20,134 bases of DNA from a virus: positions 1 through 20,134 of IMG/VR virus record IMGVR_UViG_3300017697_001529; one strand, given 5' to 3'. Shown here one piece after another: positions 9,672 to 17,390 of the stretch. Each line of letters opens with the position of its first letter. Positions within the stretch are counted from its first letter, which is position 1. The notes below the pieces were generated by a model. It made no database searches. It was not told the origin of the DNA and saw nothing but the letters and a program-made list of their open reading frames with translations. The translations under genes and the position numbers were made by a program.

Positions 9672-9942
9672 CTACGATACCCTTAATTTCTTTTAAAGCT
9701 TTTAAGACATCTCCTGGGTTAATAACACAAGATAAACAAAGAACATCATCATTATAAGCTGATATCAAGGCCCCGCAAGATTTACAATATCTTTTTTTCT
9801 CCATCATCTTTGCTCTACGAGAAATAGCATATCTTTGAGATATCTTATCTTTCGTTGCAGCATTTCGACATTCTGGAGAACAGTATATCTGGTAGCCTAC
9901 GTTTGCCTCAAAGGAAGTATCACACCATTGACAGGGCTTCAT
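9637..9942 (-). CDS. Double zinc-finger protein
   Basis: From the ATG at 9942 the product is 101 residues with two four-cysteine clusters. The first is C4, C7, C21 and C25 (CX2C-X13-CX3C, with YCSPECRNAA, a treble-clef look). The second is C53, C56, C69 and C72 (CX2C-X12-CX2C). A basic linker (SRRAKMMEKKR) lies between. Such modules bind nucleic acids or partner proteins; the exact job is not known. The same frame is open to 10086, but the extra 48 residues only overlap the nuclease gene and read poorly. GGAG 7 nt before 9942 fixes the start. It overlaps its neighbours by 23 and 35 nt. Confidence 0.8.
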   Translation of the reverse strand: MKPCQWCDTSFEANVGYQIYCSPECRNAATKDKISQRYAISRRAKMMEKKRYCKSCGALISAYNDDVLCLSCVINPGDVLKALKEIKGIVDGKTKPDNKST

Positions 9943-10717
9943 CCAAGGGCTCCAATGATTTAAGTTTGAGATCTCCAGTCCCAGCATCTGCACAGACTTT
10001 TGCCAAGGGGCATGTCTTACAGATCTTAGAATTAGATCGATAGTTTTTTGTAGGCAGGGTCTTTGCTTCCCACGCCTTACGAACATCTCTCATCCACTCA
10101 AATGCTTGGTTTACCCATGTAATGTAGTAATCATTTATTTCAACTGGAATAGTCAGCAGTTCATGATTATTCTTGTTTTCATAAATGAGAACGCCTTTTG
10201 CTTTTTTAAGAATCTTCATATAGATAAGAATCTGGATCAAGTGACCACTCTTAGCCTTACGACTTTTCTTTCTATACTCGAACCCCTCTTGCATAGCTGT
10301 CTTGATCTCACCAAGAAGCTCTTCTCCATTCCAGTCCAAGAGTACGTCTCCATACCCAAAGATTGGTGGGTCTTCATTAATAATTTTAAACTCGGAATCA
10401 ATAAGCATTCCAGCATCCCCCATTGCTTTCTGAATACGCTCATGAGACTTAGTCCCATTAGTCATATTAGCACCAGCAAAAGGATCAGCATAGTCTTCAA
10501 AGGTACCGCCCTCAAAAGCGAGGTACCAATACCTAGCACACTCACCGTGACCATAAGCAATAGTAGAAGGAGCAAAGCTTTTCTTCTGCTGATGCCTAGG
10601 ACCACGATTAGCGATATATCCAGACTGAATCTTTTGGATTAAGGCATCCATATCGGGAGAAGACTTTTGTGTCCTCTCACCCTTTTCCATTAATTCGTTT
10701 AATAAACTTTTAGCCAT
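9920..10717 (-). CDS. Cas4/RecB-like PD-(D/E)XK exonuclease with Fe-S cluster
   Basis: The 265-residue protein has the RecB-type nuclease order: H92 in GTKSHERIQ, D124 in IFGYGDVLLD, E137 and K139 in LLGEIKTAM, and Q162/Y166 in HLIQILIYM (the QxxxY motif). C60 in GHGECARYWY and C233, C236, C242 near the C-terminus (ICKTCPLAKVC) are placed to hold a 4Fe-4S cluster, as in Cas4 and AddB. It likely resects DNA ends to make single strands for the RecA-like protein. No cas1 or CRISPR array is nearby, so an adaptation role is not supported. ATG 10717 has no strong ribosome binding site and follows the upstream stop by 6 nt, suggesting coupling. Confidence 0.9.
   Translation of the reverse strand: MAKSLLNELMEKGERTQKSSPDMDALIQKIQSGYIANRGPRHQQKKSFAPSTIAYGHGECARYWYLAFEGGTFEDYADPFAGANMTNGTKSHERIQKAMGDAGMLIDSEFKIINEDPPIFGYGDVLLDWNGEELLGEIKTAMQEGFEYRKKSRKAKSGHLIQILIYMKILKKAKGVLIYENKNNHELLTIPVEINDYYITWVNQAFEWMRDVRKAWEAKTLPTKNYRSNSKICKTCPLAKVCADAGTGDLKLKSLEPLDEALSMV
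9950..9953 (-). promoter_or_regulatory. Ribosome binding site choosing the zinc-finger gene start
   Basis: GGAG lies 7 nt before ATG 9942 on the minus strand. It supports this start over the longer frame that opens at 10086 inside the Cas4-like gene. Confidence 0.55.
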
Positions 10718-10723
10718 TTTATA

Positions 10724-11032
10724 TTATCGGGTAATATACTTAAGTGCAGCAACCAGCTCATGAATAGATGATGCTGCTGTAAAGTATATGTTCTTCTTCG
10801 CCCTGTCTCCTTTATCTACGTTAGCCATCCAAGTTGCCTTGAAAGACATCTTAGTTGCGATTGCTTGTAAGCGTACAATTTCTAGTGTAGCAACATTGAT
10901 TGGAATATCTGGCTTTAGAATTAGTTTAGCTACCATAGTGAGAGCTTGTGTAAGATCTTCATCATCCATAAACTCTGCTATTTCTGATAAACCATTAACC
11001 ATGTCAATGGTTGTTTTGTTTTCTGTAGTCAC
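10724..11032 (-). CDS. Unrecognised helical protein between two nuclease genes
   Basis: The 102-residue product is almost all helix. It has an acidic first third (SEIAEFMDDEDLTQAL), a hydrophobic middle (TMVAKLILKPDIPINVATLE) and a mixed C-terminal half (AIATKMSFKATWMANVDKGD). No cysteine cluster, signal peptide or membrane segment is present. The start is GTG at 11032, 4 nt after the upstream stop; ATG at 11002 is an alternative. Its place between a DEDDy exonuclease and a Cas4-like nuclease suggests a DNA-metabolism accessory role, inferred from context only. Confidence 0.7.
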   Translation of the reverse strand: MTTENKTTIDMVNGLSEIAEFMDDEDLTQALTMVAKLILKPDIPINVATLEIVRLQAIATKMSFKATWMANVDKGDRAKKNIYFTAASSIHELVAALKYITR

Positions 11033-11036
11033 TATA

Positions 11037-11648
11037 CTATTGTACCATCTTCTCAGGGTCTGAGATTTCTCTCTTCTCTCTAATGCTTACGCTACTAGCT
11101 CCTGGAAGCCAAGGAAGCAACACACGATAAAGCTCCTCTAGAAGAACAACATCCTGAATCTGGTACTTCTTCATCTCACGCCATGCCTTATCGTCACCAG
11201 CCATGCAGTCAATCCAAAGATCAAATCCAGAGTGCTTAAACTTTGCACCAACACCAAGGGCTTGTGCTACATAGTCCAGCTTGTTAGATGGGAATTTAAA
11301 GTTAGCCTTTACAACACTCATAAGGTCTAGGTCTTTAACAATTGACGGAGGAGTCATTCCATTTTCAAGGAACTCCCTCTTGATGTGCTTGTGGTCAAAG
11401 GCTGCAGAGTTCCAACCAACAAGGGCATCTGCTTCTTCCATCATGCTATGAAGCTCTTTAAGCATGGCCTCTTTGCCATCGTGATGAACCGACTTAAAAG
11501 TCACTGGCTTCTTACCTTGCCACTTTGCACCGAAGCACATCATCTCGGTAGGCTTGATGATTTGATTGATACCAATGTTCTGGTCCCAAAGACCCCAGGT
11601 ATATACTTGCATTGGTGTAGTTTCTATATCCAGCATTAATATTTTCAT
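11037..11648 (-). CDS. DEDDy-type 3'-5' exonuclease (DnaQ-like superfamily)
   Basis: The 203-residue protein shows the ordered acids of the DEDD superfamily. D7 and E9 lie in ILMLDIETTP, D85 in LVGWNSAAFD, and Y162 and D166 in YQIQDVVLLEELY. Tyr four residues before the last Asp makes it a DEDDy type, as in family B polymerase proofreading domains. The phage DnaE in this window has no DnaQ domain of its own, so this enzyme could proofread in trans; it could equally trim recombination ends. The ATG at 11648 overlaps the stop of the upstream gene (ATGA), a sign of coupled translation. Confidence 0.88.
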   Translation of the reverse strand: MKILMLDIETTPMQVYTWGLWDQNIGINQIIKPTEMMCFGAKWQGKKPVTFKSVHHDGKEAMLKELHSMMEEADALVGWNSAAFDHKHIKREFLENGMTPPSIVKDLDLMSVVKANFKFPSNKLDYVAQALGVGAKFKHSGFDLWIDCMAGDDKAWREMKKYQIQDVVLLEELYRVLLPWLPGASSVSIREKREISDPEKMVQ

Positions 11649-11935
11649 TGTTCTCTCTCTTCTAGCAATTGTTCTAGCAATGCCATCTCAATGACTGCTA
11701 GCCTTGTCTTTATACCCTCGCTACCTATAACTACAACTATAGCAGGGTCTTTGTTAGATTTCAAGGCATCAGTCGTAGCTTTTGCCCATACATCTTTGTT
11801 TAAGGTAAAACTTTTACCAACTTCTTTGAAGTCAATAACAAAGTTATACCAGCTTGCATCACCTTTTTTAGTATTCCGTCCAGAGTTTTTATGTAGCTTG
11901 GCTCCGATTCTTTTACCCTCAGACCTTTCGCTCAT
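11645..11935 (-). CDS. Hjc-like PD-(D/E)XK endonuclease, probable
   Basis: From ATG 11935 the product is 96 residues. The segment IGAKLHKNSGRNTKKGDASW (10-29), then VIDFKEVGKSF and, further on, PAIVVVIG, matches the arrangement of small archaeal-Hjc-like phage nucleases. These have an N-terminal Glu (E3 or E6), a Ser-Gly loop, Gly-Asp (D26) and an acid-x-Lys motif, here D35-F-K37. Asp instead of the usual Glu in the last motif is tolerated in the superfamily. A longer frame to a GTG at 11971 has no ribosome binding site and only extends into the upstream gene. It overlaps that zinc-ribbon gene by 17 nt and shares ATGA with the exonuclease gene. Confidence 0.7.
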   Translation of the reverse strand: MSERSEGKRIGAKLHKNSGRNTKKGDASWYNFVIDFKEVGKSFTLNKDVWAKATTDALKSNKDPAIVVVIGSEGIKTRLAVIEMALLEQLLEEREQ

Positions 11936-12098
11936 AATCTTTCTTATTCTTTTTAGTTTGTAGCGACACACGACTAAGGTGTTTGTCAGGACACATCCAT
12001 GTCATAACCTTTGTTCCCCCATATAGTCGAAGAGTTCCCACCTCACCTTTACAAGTGTGGCATTGAAACTTTCCGGGGAATATCGTATAGTTAGCCAT
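11919..12098 (-). CDS. 59-residue zinc-ribbon protein
   Basis: A short frame from ATG 12098 to TGA 11919 encodes 59 residues. It has C13-x2-C16 (FQCHTCKGEV) and, after a strand-rich stretch, C36 and H40 (MTWMCPDKH), enough for one zinc ribbon. A lysine-rich tail (LQTKKNKKDYERKV) follows. GAGGG lies 9 nt before the ATG. The ATG overlaps the recA stop by 8 nt (ATGGCTAA), and its own end overlaps the Hjc-like gene, so it fills an otherwise empty gap exactly. Probably a nucleic-acid-binding accessory; the family is unrecognised. Confidence 0.8.
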   Translation of the reverse strand: MANYTIFPGKFQCHTCKGEVGTLRLYGGTKVMTWMCPDKHLSRVSLQTKKNKKDYERKV

Positions 12099-13098
12099 CG
12101 ATACTTGCCCTCAACTTTTCTTGCAAGGACTTGTCTTCTTTTACCTTTTCAATAAAAGCTTCCCGTCCCTGAACCTTAGTCCCGTCTTCAAGCTGATACC
12201 ACGCACCAGTCCTAGAGACATGCCCAAGCATTTCTGCGGTATCTACAAGATCTCCAATAGCGTCAATTCCTATCTGGCTTCCCCTAAAGTAGAAGTCGTA
12301 CTCTCCAGACTCTCCTGGAGCAGAAGTCTTAGAGTTCTGGACCTCCCAACGAACTTTACGACCAACCTTTTGTTCAATCAACTTGTCTCCAGACTTAATC
12401 TTATTCTTGATAGCCTGATTGTCTGATGACGACGAGAACAGTTTAATGATTGTAGATGAGAAGAACTGTGTTGCATTACCACCAGTAGGAACAGACTGGG
12501 TATACATTGGTGTAATGTTGTTCCTAGCTTGAGAGATAGCCATAATCAATGAAGGCTTCTCATGGTTGTTTGCATAGTTGATCATCATCCAAGCATGTTT
12601 AAGATCTTTGGACTCAGCACCAATCTGCTTGGTCTGATCAAGCTGCTTCAGCTCGTTAGAATCTTTCTCAAAATAAACTGCTGGTAACAGAGAGCTAATA
12701 CTATCAATAACAATCAGGTCAACGCCTGCGTGTAGCATTGCTACAGTGACGTCTACCATATCATTAATACTACGAGCCTCTGAGTATAATAGCTGTGAGG
12801 TGTCTACCCCCAGCTTTTGTGCCCAACTTTCATCATAGGACATCTCTGCGTCCACCCAAGCACAGAGCTTTCCTTCTTTTTGCGCTAGACCAATAGTCTG
12901 CATGCACAAAGAAGACTTGGCACTAGCCTTGCTTCCCCAAAGGAGAACCTGCCTCCCATAAGGAAGCCCACCACCCAATGCTCGATTTAACCCTGGGCTA
13001 GGGGTGGGCTGAAATTCAGTTTTAATCCCAACTGCTGGCCCTAACCTTTTTCTAATCTTTGGATCTAGCTGCGCTAGAGCCTCATCAATTGTTGTCAT
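12091..13098 (-). CDS. recA: RecA/UvsX-like recombinase
   Basis: This ATP-dependent strand-exchange protein has 335 residues, near the RecA core length. The P-loop is LLWGSKASAKSSL (52-64) with G55, K61 and S62; the residue before Lys is Ala instead of the usual Gly. VDAEMSYD supplies the catalytic Glu, LIVIDSISSLLPA is Walker B, and SQARNNI...GGNATQFFSS covers the nucleotide sensor and the DNA-binding loop L2. It would load on single strands made by the Cas4-like nuclease for repair or recombination-primed replication. ATG 13098 overlaps the upstream TGA by one base (TGATG). RecA-like versus UvsX-like is not settled by motifs. Confidence 0.93.
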   Translation of the reverse strand: MTTIDEALAQLDPKIRKRLGPAVGIKTEFQPTPSPGLNRALGGGLPYGRQVLLWGSKASAKSSLCMQTIGLAQKEGKLCAWVDAEMSYDESWAQKLGVDTSQLLYSEARSINDMVDVTVAMLHAGVDLIVIDSISSLLPAVYFEKDSNELKQLDQTKQIGAESKDLKHAWMMINYANNHEKPSLIMAISQARNNITPMYTQSVPTGGNATQFFSSTIIKLFSSSSDNQAIKNKIKSGDKLIEQKVGRKVRWEVQNSKTSAPGESGEYDFYFRGSQIGIDAIGDLVDTAEMLGHVSRTGAWYQLEDGTKVQGREAFIEKVKEDKSLQEKLRASIDG

Positions 13099-13421
13099 CA
13101 GAACCTAACACCGTGCCTTTCTGGTCTTTCTTTATTAAAGTTAACTTTGTTTTCTAGGGCCTGGTCTAGAGAAATGTCTGTATAATTATTTTCCACTAGT
13201 CCAGCATATAGGTCAAGTGTGCGAATGATAATGTCAGCCATCTCATCTGCTATCTCGACCTCCCCCTTGTCTTTCCTGATTGCTTCCATAACCTCTACGG
13301 CTTCAGACACTACCATCATAAGTTGCTTGGTAATAAAAATGTCATCGACCACCTCTGGCCAGAAGCCCTTTTCTGTTGCGACTTGGTGCAGGTGTTCTGC
13401 CATTTCATCCAAGTATGTCAT
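13098..13421 (-). CDS. MazG-like nucleotide pyrophosphohydrolase
   Basis: The 107-residue all-alpha protein has the metal-binding pattern of NTP pyrophosphohydrolases. E40, E43 and E46 lie in MMVVSEAVEVMEAI, and E60 and D63 in EIADEMADIIIRTLDL. Members hydrolyse (d)NTPs to monophosphates or lower alarmone levels; the substrate cannot be read from sequence. The length equals the single-domain phage form. It is coupled to the polymerase gene (17-nt overlap) and to recA. In a window with NrdIEF, a GuaB-like enzyme and Nmad1, it fits nucleotide-pool control. ATG 13421 has a poor ribosome binding site; ATG 13403 is an alternative start. Confidence 0.85.
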   Translation of the reverse strand: MTYLDEMAEHLHQVATEKGFWPEVVDDIFITKQLMMVVSEAVEVMEAIRKDKGEVEIADEMADIIIRTLDLYAGLVENNYTDISLDQALENKVNFNKERPERHGVRF

Positions 13422-16400
13422 CTAATATCACTGTCCCGTCTTTTGTTTTTCCGAAAGAGAATGTGTGAACACTGCCCTCCTGAATCTTCATGTATGCTTT
13501 AGCAAAAACAGTTGGGAACACCAACACAGAGTGTAGTTCTCTAGAAGAGTCTGCCACCGTTAGCGTTGCCATCTTTTTGCCAGCTTTAGTTACCCTTGGC
13601 TTAAACGAAACCACAAACATCTCGTCATCTTTATAGGGCAACATCTTGTAATTTAAAAACTTAATGATTGCGGCATCAGAACCTTTGATTTCGTCAGCTG
13701 GGATAGCAGAAACAATACGATTATCACTTGCAAGCAATAGGTATGTTTTCCCTGTTTCAATGCCCGTCTGCTCTTCATCAAAGATGCCAACAGACCCAGT
13801 CTTGTCCAAGATCTCTACCCGAGACCAGCCCTTACCCCTCTTTATGGCCTTGACCATGCCCATAAGGATAAAGCACCCCTTCTCTTCAAAGTCTATGACC
13901 TCGTTAATAAAAGCGTGGTAGTGGGAAGGTACCGTAATATTAAACTCTGGCAAGTTTAAATATTCATATAGGTTAGACCTAATCTCTTCTTCGTCTCTTG
14001 GATTATCTGCAAAGTTTGCTGCTCCAATAACCCTAAGTGCCTGTAAGGACCTTGAGTTAACCCCAGTACCTTTACGTAGAGAAAACTCTTCTAGCTCTGC
14101 GTAAGAAGCAAATGGCCTTGCCGCCATAAACTTAGAAGCAATGTTATCTGAAATATATTTGATTCCAGAAAGACCAAACCTAATTCCCTTGCCCTCAATC
14201 TTAAAGTCGATGTCAGAATCATTGACGTGAGGCAACTTAATCGGAATCCCCATACGCTTTGTTTCAATCAGATACTCTGTCCTAGCGTCTTTGTCTTTTT
14301 CATTTTTCAGAATAGAGAACATAAACTCTAGCGGGTAGTGATACTTTAGCCATGCTGTCCAATAGGATAGAGTAGAATAAGCAACAGCGTGGGACTTATT
14401 AAAAGAGTACCCCGCGTGAGCCTCAAAGTCGTGCCACAAATCTGTAGCGGCATTAGGGGCCATGAACTTAGAAGCCCCTTCCACAAACTTATCCTTGAAC
14501 ACGTCAAACTCTTTGGCATCCTTCTTCTTACCAATGATCTTACGGACTTTGTCTGCCTCGACCATAGACATCCCGCCCAAGTTTACACAAGCCTGCATGA
14601 CCTGCTCCTGGTACAAGATACAGCCATAGGTCTCTGAGGTAAACTCTTTCATAATTTGGTGATGAAAACGAATACTCTGCTTGCCATGCTTACGAGCGAT
14701 ATAGTCTTTTCCAATGGTGTTCATGGCACCAGGTCGAACCAAAGCATTAGAAGCAGCCAGCTCGTCAAAGTTGCTAACACCCATCTTAATCAGAAGGTTC
14801 GTATACGGAGTTGCTTCACACTGGAAGACGCCTTTTGTATATCCACTAGAAAGCATTTCATAAATATTGGGGTCATCTAGATCGATCTTGAGCAAGTCAA
14901 TATCTTTCTTGTGACGCTCTTTAATAATATCAAGTGCACTACGGAGAACGCTTAGCGTTTTTAGACCCAAGGCATCAATCTTAATCAGACCAATACGTTC
15001 TGCCTCTTCCATATCTACCGCCACAACTGGGATACGCTCTCCAGAACCTGGAGCGGTACGTGTTTCCATTGGAGCATGACGAAAGATAGGCTCTTTACTG
15101 GTTACAACACCAGCGGCATGGATTCCGGTGCCACGAATGCGACCACGCAACTGGTCACCATACTTCTCAATCTCTGGATACTTTTCACGGAACCAGGCTG
15201 TTTGTCTGGAAGAGCAGTAGTCCTCCCAGGTGTCAAATAACTTTCCAACCTTATTAACGTCTGTCAGGGGTATGTGCAGTACCCGAGCAATGTCACGCAC
15301 AACACCCTTGTCTTTAAACTGCAAGAATGTTGCAATAGAAGCCACGTGTCGGTATTGCTTAACTAGATAATCTTTAACCTCTTCACGCCTTGTGTCTTGA
15401 ATGTCGGTATCAATATCTGGGAAGTCATTACGGTCTGGGTTAATAAACCTAAAGAATAGAAGCCCATATTTAATTGGATCAATGTCTGTGATCTTTAGGG
15501 CATAGCACAGCAAAGAGCCAGCAGAAGAACCACGTCCAGGACCAACCTGGATTCCCTCCTTCTTTGCCCAGTTAATCATGTTGCGAACAACAAGGAAGTA
15601 TGGCCCAAAGCTCTTTGACTCAATGACCTTAAGTTCTTCCTCTAGCCTGTCAAGGTACTCTTGGGTCTCTACTCCACGCTCTTTTAATCCTTCTAAGGCT
15701 AGGGTACGAAGCTCTTGGTCAGGGTTTTGGTACTGAACTGGAAGAAGGTCCAGCCCATCCTTAATACTATAGTCTTCTACCTTATCAGCAATCTCTAAGG
15801 TAGATTCATAGATATCTTCTCTATCAATACCCTGAGACATCATCGCTGCCCGCATTTCTTCATCGGACATAAGGTGGATATCAAACTTGTTAAAACTCAT
15901 TTGTCGATCTGCACCATAAAGATAATCAAGTCTGTCCATGAGATTGGCATGCTTCTTAGACTTTTCAAAGGTAGCGTCTTTTTCAATCTTATTACTGTAT
16001 GTATTAAGAATTAGTTTAAGCTCTTGGATGTCTTTCTGCCCTGTGTGTGCATGGTGGCAGTCTGGAGTCACCACTGGCTTTACCCCGAACTCGTCTGCCA
16101 GTGCTAGTAGTTGGTGGTTAATCTCGGCTGGGTTGTGTGGCATTACCTCAATGTAATAGTCATCGCCAAAAACACCCTTGTGCCACTCTATTTGTCGCTT
16201 AGCCTCTGCGATCTCTCCAACTTCAATTGCCTTAGCAACAGTTCCGCTAAGACATCCAGAGGTAACAATAATGCCCTCTTTATACTGATTTAAAACTTCA
16301 TAGTCAATGCGTGGCTTCTTGTAGAAGCCCTCTGTCCAGCCAATCTCATTGAGCCTATTGAGATTTTCTAAACCTTTTTGGTTCTTGGCTAGGAGGACTA

Positions 16401-16677
16401 TGTGATTGTAGACCAAGTCTAAAAGACCTTCTCTACTGTCCCTATCCCGCTTGTCAAAGCGGTCTTCGGTAATATAGCCCTCCACGCCAAGTATTGGCTT
16501 AATGTTCTTACTTTTTGCAGCGCGATACATCTCTCTGTGACCAGAAAGAGAACCGTGGTCAGTGATTGCCAAGGCAGTCATTCCCAGTTCTGCTGCTCTG
16601 TCTACGTACTCCTGTGGAGTAGCGATTCCATCAAAAAGACTGAAATGAGTGTGAACGTGTAAGCCAACGTATCCCAT
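13405..16677 (-). CDS. dnaE: DNA polymerase III alpha subunit, DnaE type, with intact PHP domain
   Basis: This is a replicative family C polymerase of 1090 residues. The N-terminal PHP domain keeps all nine metal ligands expected in an active one: H7 and H9 in LHVHTHFSLFDG with D16, H41, E66, H92, C142, and D206/H208 in TPDCHHAH. The palm follows, with GPGRGSSAGS (379-388), PDIDTDIQ (420-427) and D568 in KIDALGLKTL as catalytic acids. Near the C-terminus FILMGMVKAIKRGKGWSRVE begins an OB fold. There is no inserted exonuclease domain, so it is not PolC. The intact PHP may proofread, as in some actinobacterial DnaE1. ATG 16677 starts right after the upstream stop. It overlaps the MazG-like gene by 17 nt. 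Confidence 0.95.
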   Translation of the reverse strand: MGYVGLHVHTHFSLFDGIATPQEYVDRAAELGMTALAITDHGSLSGHREMYRAAKSKNIKPILGVEGYITEDRFDKRDRDSREGLLDLVYNHIVLLAKNQKGLENLNRLNEIGWTEGFYKKPRIDYEVLNQYKEGIIVTSGCLSGTVAKAIEVGEIAEAKRQIEWHKGVFGDDYYIEVMPHNPAEINHQLLALADEFGVKPVVTPDCHHAHTGQKDIQELKLILNTYSNKIEKDATFEKSKKHANLMDRLDYLYGADRQMSFNKFDIHLMSDEEMRAAMMSQGIDREDIYESTLEIADKVEDYSIKDGLDLLPVQYQNPDQELRTLALEGLKERGVETQEYLDRLEEELKVIESKSFGPYFLVVRNMINWAKKEGIQVGPGRGSSAGSLLCYALKITDIDPIKYGLLFFRFINPDRNDFPDIDTDIQDTRREEVKDYLVKQYRHVASIATFLQFKDKGVVRDIARVLHIPLTDVNKVGKLFDTWEDYCSSRQTAWFREKYPEIEKYGDQLRGRIRGTGIHAAGVVTSKEPIFRHAPMETRTAPGSGERIPVVAVDMEEAERIGLIKIDALGLKTLSVLRSALDIIKERHKKDIDLLKIDLDDPNIYEMLSSGYTKGVFQCEATPYTNLLIKMGVSNFDELAASNALVRPGAMNTIGKDYIARKHGKQSIRFHHQIMKEFTSETYGCILYQEQVMQACVNLGGMSMVEADKVRKIIGKKKDAKEFDVFKDKFVEGASKFMAPNAATDLWHDFEAHAGYSFNKSHAVAYSTLSYWTAWLKYHYPLEFMFSILKNEKDKDARTEYLIETKRMGIPIKLPHVNDSDIDFKIEGKGIRFGLSGIKYISDNIASKFMAARPFASYAELEEFSLRKGTGVNSRSLQALRVIGAANFADNPRDEEEIRSNLYEYLNLPEFNITVPSHYHAFINEVIDFEEKGCFILMGMVKAIKRGKGWSRVEILDKTGSVGIFDEEQTGIETGKTYLLLASDNRIVSAIPADEIKGSDAAIIKFLNYKMLPYKDDEMFVVSFKPRVTKAGKKMATLTVADSSRELHSVLVFPTVFAKAYMKIQEGSVHTFSFGKTKDGTVILDDILG

Positions 16678-16683
16678 CCTAGA

Positions 16684-17340
16684 TTACCACTCCACGTTAG
16701 TGGCAGAGGTAACAGAAGGTGTGTCAAAGCCCAAGTAGTAGGCTTCTTGTTCTGCGTAGGGGACCTGCGTCAAAGCCAATTCAAGATCGAATGGCTCTAC
16801 ACTACCCCAGGCAAACGGCTCGCTATCTGGAGCCGAAGGAATAAGCGTATAGCTTGTTTCCGTACCCTGACCGTTACGCTTAAGCTTCCAGGTAAGATTT
16901 GAAATGCTACCCGTCTCCAAAGCGTATTCCCGAATGGTGTTGAAAGATGACATCTTGCTTACACCCATTGACCAGATAGCAACGTATGGTTCTTCAATTC
17001 CATCGTCAACGAGAACGTTGCAATAGAAACGAAGACGCCCACGCCACCCAGCTTTTGGATCCTTGCGGTGCATCTCTTCAGCCCAGTCTCGGCCCTCTGA
17101 GTCCATAGTGTCTACAGCCTTGCGACGGTAGTCTTTTGGATTGGTGTGTTCTTTAACCACCATAGAGAGGCCACGGCCTTCACTATAATTGGCAGACTCT
17201 TCATCCAGTTCTTCGACAAAACGAATCTTTACTGACTGTGAATCTGCTAGTTTCAGCCAACGAACGCGAGGCTTATCGCTGTCGTACTTTGGCTTGTCGA
17301 GCAGGGCATTAATATTTTTGAGACCCTTAACTACGCTCAT
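16684..17340 (-). CDS. Probable phage single-stranded DNA-binding protein
   Basis: The 218-residue protein sits between primase and polymerase, the place where many phages keep their SSB. RWLKLADSQSVKIRFVEELD (27-46) begins a strand-rich core. GWRGRLRFYCNVLVDDG and VAIWSMGVSKM continue it with alternating basic and aromatic residues, as in an OB-fold nucleic acid binder. Gp32-type proteins have a zinc site, but the corresponding stretch (DSEGRDWAEEMHRKD) has no cysteines. The C-terminus (TSATNVEW) is only weakly acidic. AAGGAG 7 nt before ATG 17340 is very strong, fitting an abundant protein. SSB is inferred from position and general shape, not from a firm family match. Confidence 0.55.
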   Translation of the reverse strand: MSVVKGLKNINALLDKPKYDSDKPRVRWLKLADSQSVKIRFVEELDEESANYSEGRGLSMVVKEHTNPKDYRRKAVDTMDSEGRDWAEEMHRKDPKAGWRGRLRFYCNVLVDDGIEEPYVAIWSMGVSKMSSFNTIREYALETGSISNLTWKLKRNGQGTETSYTLIPSAPDSEPFAWGSVEPFDLELALTQVPYAEQEAYYLGFDTPSVTSATNVEW

Positions 17341-17361
17341 ATTTTTCTCCTTATGTGTTTT

Positions 17362-17390
17362 GGTATACTTTGTTTATATTGTTATTGTAA
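17362..17390 (-). promoter_or_regulatory. Candidate promoter for the SSB-like gene
   Basis: In the 41-bp gap after primase, the minus strand has TTACAA (17390-17385), 17 nt, then TATACC (17367-17362). The spacing is ideal and the start would leave about 14 nt including AAGGAG. The hexamers themselves are only fair matches, and the -35 overlaps the primase stop region. Confidence 0.3.

Noticed and set aside
9943-10086. N-terminal extension of the zinc-finger gene to 10086
   Set aside because: The 48 added residues overlap the Cas4-like gene in another frame and contain no motif; GGAG before 9942 supports the shorter gene.
10500-10527. Two GGTACC palindromes about 20 bp apart
   Set aside because: They lie inside conserved coding sequence of the nuclease and look like chance restriction-type hexamers.
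10106-10642. 178-codon open frame on the plus strand
   Set aside because: It is antisense to the Cas4-like nuclease, which carries all catalytic motifs in this span. The plus frame reads as random hydrophobic and Ser-rich sequence.
9920-10717. CRISPR adaptation Cas4
   Set aside because: No cas1, cas2 or repeat array is present; the motif set is equally that of phage RecB-like exonucleases next to recombination genes.
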